Assembly: GCA_027044735.1 (NCBI GenBank)
Contig: JALUBW010000014.1
Span: 1-6,436, forward strand
Length of the DNA stretch: 6,436 nt
Reading direction: 5' to 3'
Source: Anaerolineales bacterium
GTDB taxonomy: Bacteria; Chloroflexota; Anaerolineae; Anaerolineales; DRMV01
The translations under genes were made by a program, and so were the position numbers. Below are positions 1 through 5,228 of the stretch, one piece after another; the first letter of the stretch is position 1; the number at the start of each line of letters is the position of its first letter. Under the pieces are notes generated by a model that made no database searches, was not told the origin of the DNA, and saw nothing but the letters and a program-made list of their open reading frames with translations.

Positions 1-23
1 GGCGCCTCTCTGCGTCTCTGCAT
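1..23 (-). repeat. Fragment of degenerate octamer repeat, reverse phase
   Basis: Bases 8-15 (CTCTGCGT) and 16-23 (CTCTGCAT) are two consecutive octamers whose complements are ACGCAGAG and ATGCAGAG. This is the same unit that fills the dprA-manC spacer, here in the opposite phase. The copy is cut by the window edge, so its full extent is unknown. Bases 25-60 after it can form only an imperfect AT-rich hairpin (CTAAATTTCCT against AGGAATTTCTTAG), which I do not call a terminator. Confidence 0.6.
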
Positions 24-63
24 TCTAAATTTCCTCGTTGGCCGAATAGGAATTTCTTAGAAA

Positions 64-85
64 GCGGCTTGACACCCCAAGCCGC
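64..85. promoter_or_regulatory. Inverted repeat overlapping the dprA -35 box
   Basis: GCGGCTT (64-70) and AAGCCGC (79-85) are perfect 7-base inverted arms separated by 8 bases. The left arm supplies the first two bases of the TTGACA box and the rest of the box lies in the gap. That position suits a repressor operator. It could instead be the stem of an upstream gene's terminator, but no T-run follows. Regulator unknown; chance occurrence is possible. Confidence 0.4.
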
Positions 86-97
86 CGGTGGTATGCT
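69..97 (+). promoter_or_regulatory. Near-consensus sigma-70-type promoter for dprA
   Basis: A perfect -35 hexamer TTGACA (69-74) is followed by a 17-base spacer and TATGCT (92-97), which matches 4 of 6 bases of the -10 consensus. TGG immediately before it (89-91) fits an extended -10 (TGn). Transcription would start near 104, giving a leader of about 39 bases before the GTG at 143. This is the only promoter in the window with both hexamers recognisable. Activity is inferred from sequence alone. Confidence 0.7.
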
Positions 98-125
98 GTG
101 CGCTGTTGCTTTGGGAGAGGTTAAT

Positions 126-135
126 AAGGAAGGAG
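126..135 (+). promoter_or_regulatory. Ribosome binding site of dprA
   Basis: AAGGAAGGAG ends 7 bases before the GTG at 143. This strong Shine-Dalgarno match fixes the GTG as the start in preference to the in-frame ATG 13 codons later. Confidence 0.8.
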
Positions 136-142
136 CGCCCGA

Positions 143-1261
143 GTGGAACAGGAAGAGAAACTCGCGTGGGTTGGGTTGAGCATGGTGAAGGGCATCGGCC
201 CGGCGCGCTTCCGCGCTCTTCTCAAACACTTCGGTAGCGTCGTAGCGGCATGGAGCGCCCCCGCCTCCACACTTGAAGCCCTGCTCCCACCCAAGGTTGC
301 GCACGCCTTCCTGCAATTGCGTTCCCAAACCAACCTTGCGGCGCTGTGGGAAAATTGGCGCAAGCGCGGCATCGCCGTCCTCACATGGGAAGATGAAGCC
401 TACCCGCGCCGCCTGAAAATGCTTGACCATGCACCGCCGGTGCTTTACATGCGCGGCGAAATCATGCCCGAAGATGATTGGGCAGTCGCAGTGGTCGGCA
501 CACGCAAAATCACCGCCTACGGGCGCAAGGTGGCAAGCGATGTGGCAAAACTGCTCGCCGAGAGCGGTGTCACGGTGGTAAGTGGGCTTGCCCGCGGCGT
601 AGACGGGGTTGCCCACCGCACTGCCATCCAAGCAGGCGGGCGCACAATTGCCGTGCTCGGCAGCGGGGTGGATGTGATTTACCCGCCCGAGCACCGCAAA
701 CTCGCCGCCGAAATCATCACCAACGGCGCGCTGCTGAGCGAATACCCGCCCGGCACCCGCCCCGATGCCGCAAACTTCCCGCCGCGCAACCGCATCATTT
801 CCGGCATCAGCGCCGCAGTTGTGATTGTGGAAGCCGGAGAAAAAAGCGGTGCGCTCATCACCGCTTCGTTTGCCGCCGAGCAGGGGCGCGATGTTTTCGC
901 CGTGCCCGGCAACATTTACGCCGCGCAAAGCCGCGGCACGAACTGGCTAATCCAGCAGGGCGCACGCCCGCTCACCTCCCCAACCGATGTGCTTGAGGCG
1001 CTTGATGCCGCCCTGCTGCCGCAAAAGCAAGAGGCGCGCCGCACCTTGCCCGCCAACCAAACCGAGAAACTTTTGCTCGCCGCGTTGGGCGACAAGCCAA
1101 TGCACGTGGACGACCTCAGCGCCGCGGTGGGCTTGCCGGTTTCGGAAACCACCGCCGCCCTTACGCTTATGGAACTCAAGGGCATGGTGCAGTCGCTGGG
1201 CGGAATGCGGTACGCCGCAGTGAGCGAACCAAGCGCCGATTACACAGTTAGCAAACAGTAA
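143..1261 (+). CDS. dprA: DNA-processing protein DprA (Smf)
   Basis: DprA is a cytoplasmic protein that binds incoming single-stranded DNA during natural transformation and loads RecA onto it. The 372-residue protein has the full three-part layout. An N-terminal helix-hairpin-helix/SAM-like region includes VKGIGPARFRALL (15-27). The Rossmann-fold core carries VVGTRKITAYG (117-127), SGLARGVDG (147-155), GSGVDVIYP (173-181), FPPRNRIISG (212-221), SGALITA (235-241), FAVPG (252-256) and GTNWLIQQGA (265-274). A C-terminal winged-helix domain occupies about 306-358. Length is normal and no family motif is missing, so it looks functional. The GTG start is supported by a strong ribosome binding site. 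It has its own near-consensus promoter, and a long repeat-filled spacer separates it from manC, so co-transcription downstream is uncertain. Competence itself cannot be judged, since dprA also occurs in bacteria not known to be transformable. Confidence 0.96.
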   Translation: MEQEEKLAWVGLSMVKGIGPARFRALLKHFGSVVAAWSAPASTLEALLPPKVAHAFLQLRSQTNLAALWENWRKRGIAVLTWEDEAYPRRLKMLDHAPPVLYMRGEIMPEDDWAVAVVGTRKITAYGRKVASDVAKLLAESGVTVVSGLARGVDGVAHRTAIQAGGRTIAVLGSGVDVIYPPEHRKLAAEIITNGALLSEYPPGTRPDAANFPPRNRIISGISAAVVIVEAGEKSGALITASFAAEQGRDVFAVPGNIYAAQSRGTNWLIQQGARPLTSPTDVLEALDAALLPQKQEARRTLPANQTEKLLLAALGDKPMHVDDLSAAVGLPVSETTAALTLMELKGMVQSLGGMRYAAVSEPSADYTVSKQ

Positions 1262-1412
1262 CTAACGCCAAGGACGCCAAGATTAACGCAAAGACGCAGA
1301 GGAAACAGAGACGCAGAGAAGTTCACGCTAAGGCCGCCAAGAGCGCCAAGGGCACAAAGAACGCCAAGGAAGTAAAGCAAAGACGCAGAGAAAGCAAAAA
1401 ACGCAAAGAGAA
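1262..1412 (+). repeat. Degenerate ACGCAAAG/ACGCCAAG repeat cluster, purine phase
   Basis: The first half of the dprA-manC spacer is almost wholly made of variants of one unit. Examples are ACGCCAAGG (1265-1273), ACGCCAAG (1274-1281), ACGCAAAG (1286-1293), ACGCAGAG (1294-1301 and 1311-1318), CGCCAAG units around 1335-1350, and ACGCAGAG again (1383-1390). Neighbouring units often abut with an 8-9 base period. The stretch is strongly purine-rich on the + strand and has no coding signal. The same unit appears inverted at 8-23 and as ACGCCAAGG at 6367-6375. Confidence 0.8.
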
Positions 1413-1428
1413 GTTTTTTCTGTGTTTT
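1398..1428 (+). terminator. Weak dyad with T-run after dprA, possible terminator
   Basis: AAAACGCAAAGAG (1398-1410) can pair with TTTTCTGTGTTTT (1416-1428) as RNA, with two or three G-U pairs and one mismatch. It includes a run of six T (1414-1419). The dyad marks where the repeats switch from purine phase to pyrimidine phase. The stem is AT-rich and the T-run lies within the loop and arm, not after the stem, so termination is doubtful. Confidence 0.2.
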
Positions 1429-1444
1429 CCCGCTCTACCCACGA

Positions 1445-1500
1445 CGCAACAACCCAACGACTCAACGCCTCAATCCCTCAGTACCTCAATCCCTCTCTCT
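1445..1500 (+). repeat. Seven-unit degenerate octamer tandem (CTCAATCC type)
   Basis: Read in steps of eight from 1445 the sequence is CGCAACAA, CCCAACGA, CTCAACGC, CTCAATCC, CTCAGTAC, CTCAATCC, CTCTCTCT. The middle units share CTCA and the exact octamer CTCAATCC recurs at 1469 and 1485. It is a different unit from the flanking repeats but has the same 8-base period. No coding or promoter signal was seen in it. Confidence 0.75.
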
Positions 1501-1541
1501 TTCTGTGTTCTCTGCAAATTTCTGTGTTTTCTGTGTTTTTT
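1493..1541 (-). repeat. TTCTGTGT repeat, pyrimidine phase, before manC
   Basis: TTCTGTGT occurs at 1501-1508, and TTTCTGTGTTTTCTGTG repeats the unit from 1519. TTCTCTGC (1508-1515) is the exact complement of GCAGAGAA at 1313-1320 and 1385-1392. This half of the spacer is therefore the inverted counterpart of the purine-phase cluster. A GTG at 1505 extends the manC frame upstream into this repeat, but that start is not credible. Confidence 0.7.
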
Positions 1542-1568
1542 CTTACAAGCGTGGTCAAACCACAAAGC

Positions 1569-1573
1569 AGGAG
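1569..1573 (+). promoter_or_regulatory. Ribosome binding site of manC, decides the start
   Basis: AGGAG sits 6 bases before the ATG at 1580. The longer in-frame option (GTG at 1505) lies in low-complexity repeat, has no ribosome binding site, and would add 25 residues rich in Phe, Cys and Val with no family counterpart. Confidence 0.8.
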
Positions 1574-1579
1574 CAAGCG

Positions 1580-2677
1580 ATGAAGGCAAACTACCACGCC
1601 GTCATCATGGCCGGCGGCGGCGGAACTCGCCTCTGGCCGCTTTCTCGCAAGGCACACCCAAAACACATGCTTGCTTTGCTGGAGCAACAGTCGCTCTTCC
1701 AGAGCACCGTAGCACGTCTAAACGGCATGTTCCCGCCAGAACGCATTTGGGTTGTAACGGTGGAAGAGCAGGCGCACGACCTTCAGCGCCAAGCACCCGC
1801 CATCCCCAAAGAAAACTATCTGCCGGAACCGGCGCCGCGCGGCACCGCCGCGGTTGTCGGGCTCGCTGCCGTCGCCCTGCGCCGCCGCAACCCCGACGCC
1901 GTTATGGCTGTACTCCCCTCCGACCACTTCATCCGCCACGTTGACCTGTTCCACCGTTTGCTGAAAGCCGCCTACCTCGTGGCGGAGGAAGGCTATCTCG
2001 TAACCTTGGGCATTACCCCAACCTACCCCGCTACCGGCTACGGCTACATCCAGCGCGGCGAAAGCATCGGCGTATTTGCCGATTTGCGCGCTTACCGCGT
2101 GGCGCGCTTCAAGGAAAAGCCCGACCAAGAAAACGCCCGCAAAATGCTCGCCGCGGGCGGGCATTCGTGGAATTCGGGCATGTTCGTCTGGCGCGCCGAC
2201 GTCATCCTCGCCGAAATCCGCCGCCAAATGCCCAAACTCGCCGAGGCGCTGGATGAAGTTGACGCCGCTTGGGAAACGCCCCACCGCGCCGACGTCCTCC
2301 GCCGCGTTTGGCCTGCCCTTGAAACCCAAACCGTTGACTACGGCGTGATGGAAGGCACGGACAAAGCCGCCGTAATTCCCGCCAAAGGCTTGGGATGGAG
2401 CGACGTTGGCAGTTGGGAGGCGTTGTTTGACGTGCTCCCCACGGATGATGATGGCAACATCCTGCGCGGCTACAAGCACATCACCATTGACGCGCGCGAC
2501 AGCCTCGTTTACGCCGACGACAACGGCAAAGGCAAACTCATCGCCGTGCTGGGCGTGGACAACATCGTGGTAGTGGATACTGACGACGCGCTGTTGGTGT
2601 GCTCGCGTGAGCAAACCCAGCGCGTGCGCGAAATCGTGAAAGAACTGAAATCCCGCGGCTGGGAAGAGTACCTTTAG
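1580..2677 (+). CDS. manC: Mannose-1-phosphate guanylyltransferase
   Basis: Catalyses GTP + mannose 1-phosphate to GDP-mannose + diphosphate in the cytoplasm. GDP-mannose feeds mannosylation, exopolysaccharide, GDP-fucose or compatible-solute synthesis. From the ATG at 1580 the protein is 365 residues, the size of the single-domain nucleotidyltransferase form. The C-terminal cupin (phosphomannose isomerase) domain of the bifunctional enzyme is absent. Visible motifs: the nucleotide-binding signature AGGGGTRLWPLSR (11-23) with PKH (27-29), EPAPRGTAA (83-91), LPSDH (112-116), ATGYGYIQRG (151-160), FKEKPD (177-182), WNSGMFVW (197-204), VDYGVME (252-258) and GWSDVGSW (272-279). The family usually has PKQ where this has PKH. 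No sugar-pathway genes are adjacent, so the fate of the GDP-mannose cannot be read from context. The symbol is by family; manC/rfbM/cpsB are used interchangeably. Confidence 0.93.
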   Translation: MKANYHAVIMAGGGGTRLWPLSRKAHPKHMLALLEQQSLFQSTVARLNGMFPPERIWVVTVEEQAHDLQRQAPAIPKENYLPEPAPRGTAAVVGLAAVALRRRNPDAVMAVLPSDHFIRHVDLFHRLLKAAYLVAEEGYLVTLGITPTYPATGYGYIQRGESIGVFADLRAYRVARFKEKPDQENARKMLAAGGHSWNSGMFVWRADVILAEIRRQMPKLAEALDEVDAAWETPHRADVLRRVWPALETQTVDYGVMEGTDKAAVIPAKGLGWSDVGSWEALFDVLPTDDDGNILRGYKHITIDARDSLVYADDNGKGKLIAVLGVDNIVVVDTDDALLVCSREQTQRVREIVKELKSRGWEEYL

Positions 2678-2699
2678 AGAGAAAAACCACCGACTTACA

Positions 2700-2793
2700 A
2701 AAACACAGAAAGCACAGAAGCACCACAGAAAACACAGAAATTGCAAAAAATATTTTCTGTGAAATCTGTGTAATTTCTGTGTAATCTGTGGTT
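2700..2793. repeat. Palindromic CACAGA/TCTGTG element between manC and topA
   Basis: The left half carries CACAGAA units in purine phase (2704-2740). The right half carries TCTGTG units (2756-2791). The core is an inverted repeat: 2723-2742 pairs with 2772-2791 at 18 of 20 positions, including the perfect 11-base arms ACACAGAAATT (2732-2742) and AATTTCTGTGT (2772-2782), around a 29-base loop. CACAGAAAA (2724-2732) can alternatively pair with TTTTCTGTG (2753-2761). No transposase is present. The right half is nearly the same sequence as the element upstream of tal. Confidence 0.8.
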
Positions 2794-2798
2794 ATAAA
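2793..2798 (+). promoter_or_regulatory. Possible -10 element for topA
   Basis: TATAAA at the downstream edge of the palindromic element matches 5 of 6 bases of the -10 consensus. A start near 2805 would give a leader of about 34 bases to the TTG at 2839 and would leave the GTG at 2788 untranscribed. No convincing -35 is found 16-18 bases upstream, so this is only a candidate. Confidence 0.3.
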
Positions 2799-2828
2799 TC
2801 TCTGGATAAAAACTGTATCGCACCCCTT

Positions 2829-2833
2829 GGAGG
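2829..2833 (+). promoter_or_regulatory. Ribosome binding site of topA, decides a TTG start
   Basis: GGAGG is followed by 5 bases and TTG at 2839. This places the start where the conserved N-terminal zinc ribbon begins (M-EAYCVKC). The longer frame from GTG 2788 starts inside the palindromic repeat and has no such site. Confidence 0.75.
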
Positions 2834-2838
2834 CAACC

Positions 2839-5196
2839 TTGGAAGCATACTGCGTAAAATGCAAAACAAAGCGAGAAATGAAAGACCCCAAGCCGGTGTT
2901 TACGGCTAACGGCGTGCCTGCCACCGAGGGCGTTTGCCCCGTGTGCGGCACGAAAATGTTTCGCTTGGGCTGGACGCCAGCGCATGAAGGGCTGACCCCG
3001 CCGCCGAAAACCAAGCGCAAGAGCACCAAAAAAGCCAAGCCGCGCAAGGGCAAACTTGTGATTGTGGAATCGCCCGCCAAGGCGCGCACCGTCGGCCGCT
3101 ACCTCGGCAAGGGCTACACCGTCAAAGCCTCGGTTGGGCACGTGCGCGACCTGCTGCGCTCCCAACTTTCGGTTGACATTGAGCACGACTTCAAGCCGAA
3201 ATACCGCGTGCCCAACGAAAAGCGCAAAATCGTCAAAGAAATCAAGGAACTTGCCTCGCGCGCCGAGGAAATTTACCTCGCCACCGACCCCGACCGCGAA
3301 GGCGAGGCAATTGCTTGGCACTTGATGGAAGCCGCCGAGATGGAGCCGGAGCGCACGCGCCGCGTGGTATTCCACGAAATCACTAAGCCCGCCATCACCG
3401 AAGCATTTTCCAAGCCGCGCGACCTCAACATGGACTTGGTGAACGCGCAGCAAGCGCGCCGCGTGCTTGACCGGCTGGTGGGCTACATACTCAGCCCGAT
3501 TTTGTGGCGCAAAGTGCGGAGCAGGCTTTCCGCGGGTCGCGTCCAATCCGTCGCCCTGCGCATGGTGGTGGAGCGCGAAGAGGAAATTGAAAACTTCGTG
3601 CCCAAAGAATACTGGACGATTGACGCCGATTTCAAGCCCGAAGGCGAAAAGGCGCAATTCACGGCGCGGCTGAGCAAAATTGACGCCAAACAGCCTGAAC
3701 TGCCGGACGAAGCCACCACCAAAGCAACTGTGGCGGATATGGAAAAAGCGGTTTATCGCGTGGCAGAAGTGAAGCGCGGCACGCGCCGCCGCCGCCCCGC
3801 CGCCCCATTCACCACCAGCACAATGCAACAAGAGGCTTCGCGCCGCCTTGGCTTCACCGCCCGCCGCACAATGGCGTTAGCCCAGCAACTCTACGAAGGC
3901 ATTGACGTGGGCGAAGGCGGAAGCACCGGCTTGATAACCTACATGCGCACCGATTCCACCAACGTTTCGCCGCTGGCACAAAAAGAGGCGCGCGACTACA
4001 TCCTCAAGCGCTACGGCGAGGAATTTGTGCCACCGAAGCCGCCCGTTTACCGCACAAAAGCAAAGCGCGCCCAAGAAGCGCACGAGGCGATCCGCCCAAC
4101 CTCGGTTTGGCGCACGCCCGAAAAGGTCAAACCGCACCTCACCCGCGACCAATACCGCCTTTACCGCCTGATTTGGCAGCGCTTCGTCGCTTCGCAGATG
4201 CAAAACGCCATCTACGACACAATCACCGTGCTGGTGGAAGGCAAAACCGACGCACACACCTACACCCTGCGCGCCAGTGGCTCGCACGTGCGCTTTGCCG
4301 GTTTTTTGGTGCTCTACGAAGAAGCCAAAGACGAAGATGCCAAGCAAAACGAAGCGCAAGCCGAAATTCCGCCCAACCTGAAAAGCGGGCAAGCGCTGGA
4401 ACTGCTGAAAATCAAGCCCGAACAGCACTTCACCCAACCGCCGCCGCGCTACACCGATGCCACCTTAGTCCGCACGCTGGAGGAAAACGGCATCGGACGC
4501 CCATCAACCTATGCCCCAATTTTGGCAACTTTGCAACAGCGCGGCTATGTGCGCCGCGAAAACAAGCGCCTCATCCCCACCGAAATCGGGCGGCTGGTGA
4601 CTTCGCTTCTGGTGGAGCATTTCCCCGACGTAATGGATGTGGGCTTTACCGCCAAAATGGAGGAGGACTTGGACAAGATCGCGGCGGGCAAAGTGCCGTG
4701 GGTGGAAGTGGTGCGCGAGTTTTATGAGCCGTTTTCGCGAGAAGTGGAAAAAGCCGAAAAAGCCATGCCCGAGGTGAAGCAAGAACCGGAGAAAATCGGG
4801 CGCAAGTGCCCCGTCTGCGGCGGCGATTTGGTAATCCGCTGGGGGCGCTACGGCAAATTCATCGGCTGCAGCAACTTCCCAGAATGCCGCTACACCGAGC
4901 CGTGGGTTGAGAAAACCGGCGCCAAGTGCCCCAAGTGCGGCGGCGACATTGTGGAGCGCCGCACGCGCAAAGGCCGCATTTTCTACGGCTGCATCAACTA
5001 CCCCGAATGCGATTTCACCACTTGGAAGCGCCCTTTGCCCACCCCCTGCCCCAACTGTGGCGGCTTGTTAGTGGTGCAAAACAAAAGCACCGCACAGTGT
5101 TTGCAGTGCGGCGCTACATTTTCGTTGGATGAAATTCAGGAACTTGCCCAGTCCAAAGAGCAAGAAAAGCAAAAAAACGAGCCGGAGAAGGCGTAA
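2839..5196 (+). CDS. topA: Type IA DNA topoisomerase I with N-terminal DUF5679-like zinc ribbon
   Basis: Relaxes negative supercoils by transient cleavage of one strand through a 5'-phosphotyrosine link. From TTG 2839 the protein is 785 residues. Residues 1-45 resemble DUF5679, a small zinc-ribbon family that also occurs alone, with cysteines 5, 8, 33 and 36. A Lys-rich linker runs to about 71. The Toprim domain starts at KLVIVESPAKA (72-82, Glu77) and holds the DPDREGE metal site (150-156). LSAGRVQSVALR (230-241), GLITYMRTDSTNVS with active-site Tyr368, AHEAIRPT (414-421) and ENGIGRPSTYAPIL (549-562) follow. The C-terminus has two four-cysteine topoisomerase zinc fingers (657/660/677/683 and 697/700/718/724) and a third CxxC-CxxC ribbon (737/740/754/757), ending in a Lys/Glu-rich tail. 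All catalytic motifs are intact. A bidirectional terminator follows two bases after the stop codon. The DUF5679 assignment is from memory of its YCVKC...KREM...CPVCG pattern. Confidence 0.95.
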   Translation: MEAYCVKCKTKREMKDPKPVFTANGVPATEGVCPVCGTKMFRLGWTPAHEGLTPPPKTKRKSTKKAKPRKGKLVIVESPAKARTVGRYLGKGYTVKASVGHVRDLLRSQLSVDIEHDFKPKYRVPNEKRKIVKEIKELASRAEEIYLATDPDREGEAIAWHLMEAAEMEPERTRRVVFHEITKPAITEAFSKPRDLNMDLVNAQQARRVLDRLVGYILSPILWRKVRSRLSAGRVQSVALRMVVEREEEIENFVPKEYWTIDADFKPEGEKAQFTARLSKIDAKQPELPDEATTKATVADMEKAVYRVAEVKRGTRRRRPAAPFTTSTMQQEASRRLGFTARRTMALAQQLYEGIDVGEGGSTGLITYMRTDSTNVSPLAQKEARDYILKRYGEEFVPPKPPVYRTKAKRAQEAHEAIRPTSVWRTPEKVKPHLTRDQYRLYRLIWQRFVASQMQNAIYDTITVLVEGKTDAHTYTLRASGSHVRFAGFLVLYEEAKDEDAKQNEAQAEIPPNLKSGQALELLKIKPEQHFTQPPPRYTDATLVRTLEENGIGRPSTYAPILATLQQRGYVRRENKRLIPTEIGRLVTSLLVEHFPDVMDVGFTAKMEEDLDKIAAGKVPWVEVVREFYEPFSREVEKAEKAMPEVKQEPEKIGRKCPVCGGDLVIRWGRYGKFIGCSNFPECRYTEPWVEKTGAKCPKCGGDIVERRTRKGRIFYGCINYPECDFTTWKRPLPTPCPNCGGLLVVQNKSTAQCLQCGATFSLDEIQELAQSKEQEKQKNEPEKA

Positions 5197-5198
5197 AC

Positions 5199-5228
5199 AA
5201 AAATGGGTGCTTTGCGCACCCATTTTTT
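5199..5228. terminator. Bidirectional intrinsic terminator between topA and tal
   Basis: Bases 5199-5210 pair perfectly with 5216-5227 in a 12-base stem with GC-rich inner part GGGTGC/GCACCC and a 5-base loop (TTTGC). A run of six T (5223-5228) ends the + strand copy. On the minus strand the arm reads out into TTTTTGTTT, so it can stop both convergent transcripts. It begins two bases after the topA stop codon, and its T-run overlaps the tal stop codon. Confidence 0.88.

Noticed and set aside
25..60. Terminator of an upstream gene
   Set aside because: The possible hairpin is imperfect and AT-rich, with bulges and no following T-run.
1285..1412. CRISPR array
   Set aside because: Units are 8-9 bases, degenerate and abutting. 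There are no 25-37 base repeats with unique spacers and no cas genes.
1541..1549. manC promoter around TACAAG (1544-1549)
   Set aside because: Only 4 of 6 bases match a -10 and no -35 is recognisable in the TTCTGTGT repeat upstream.
1505..1579. Upstream extension of manC from GTG 1505
   Set aside because: The extension encodes low-complexity repeat, lacks a ribosome binding site, and ATG 1580 has AGGAG at proper spacing and matches the family N-terminus.
1718..2746. 342-residue open frame on the minus strand opposite manC
   Set aside because: It lies antisense to a gene with full family motifs and has no recognisable domain. Long antisense frames are expected from GC-rich codon use.
2695..3831. 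378-residue open frame on the minus strand opposite topA
   Set aside because: It covers the conserved Toprim region of topA in antisense, has a composition rich in Phe, His, Ala and Gly without motifs, and runs into the palindromic repeat.
4107..4727. 206-residue frame in another + frame within topA
   Set aside because: Arg/Pro/His-rich shadow of topA with no ribosome binding site or domain.
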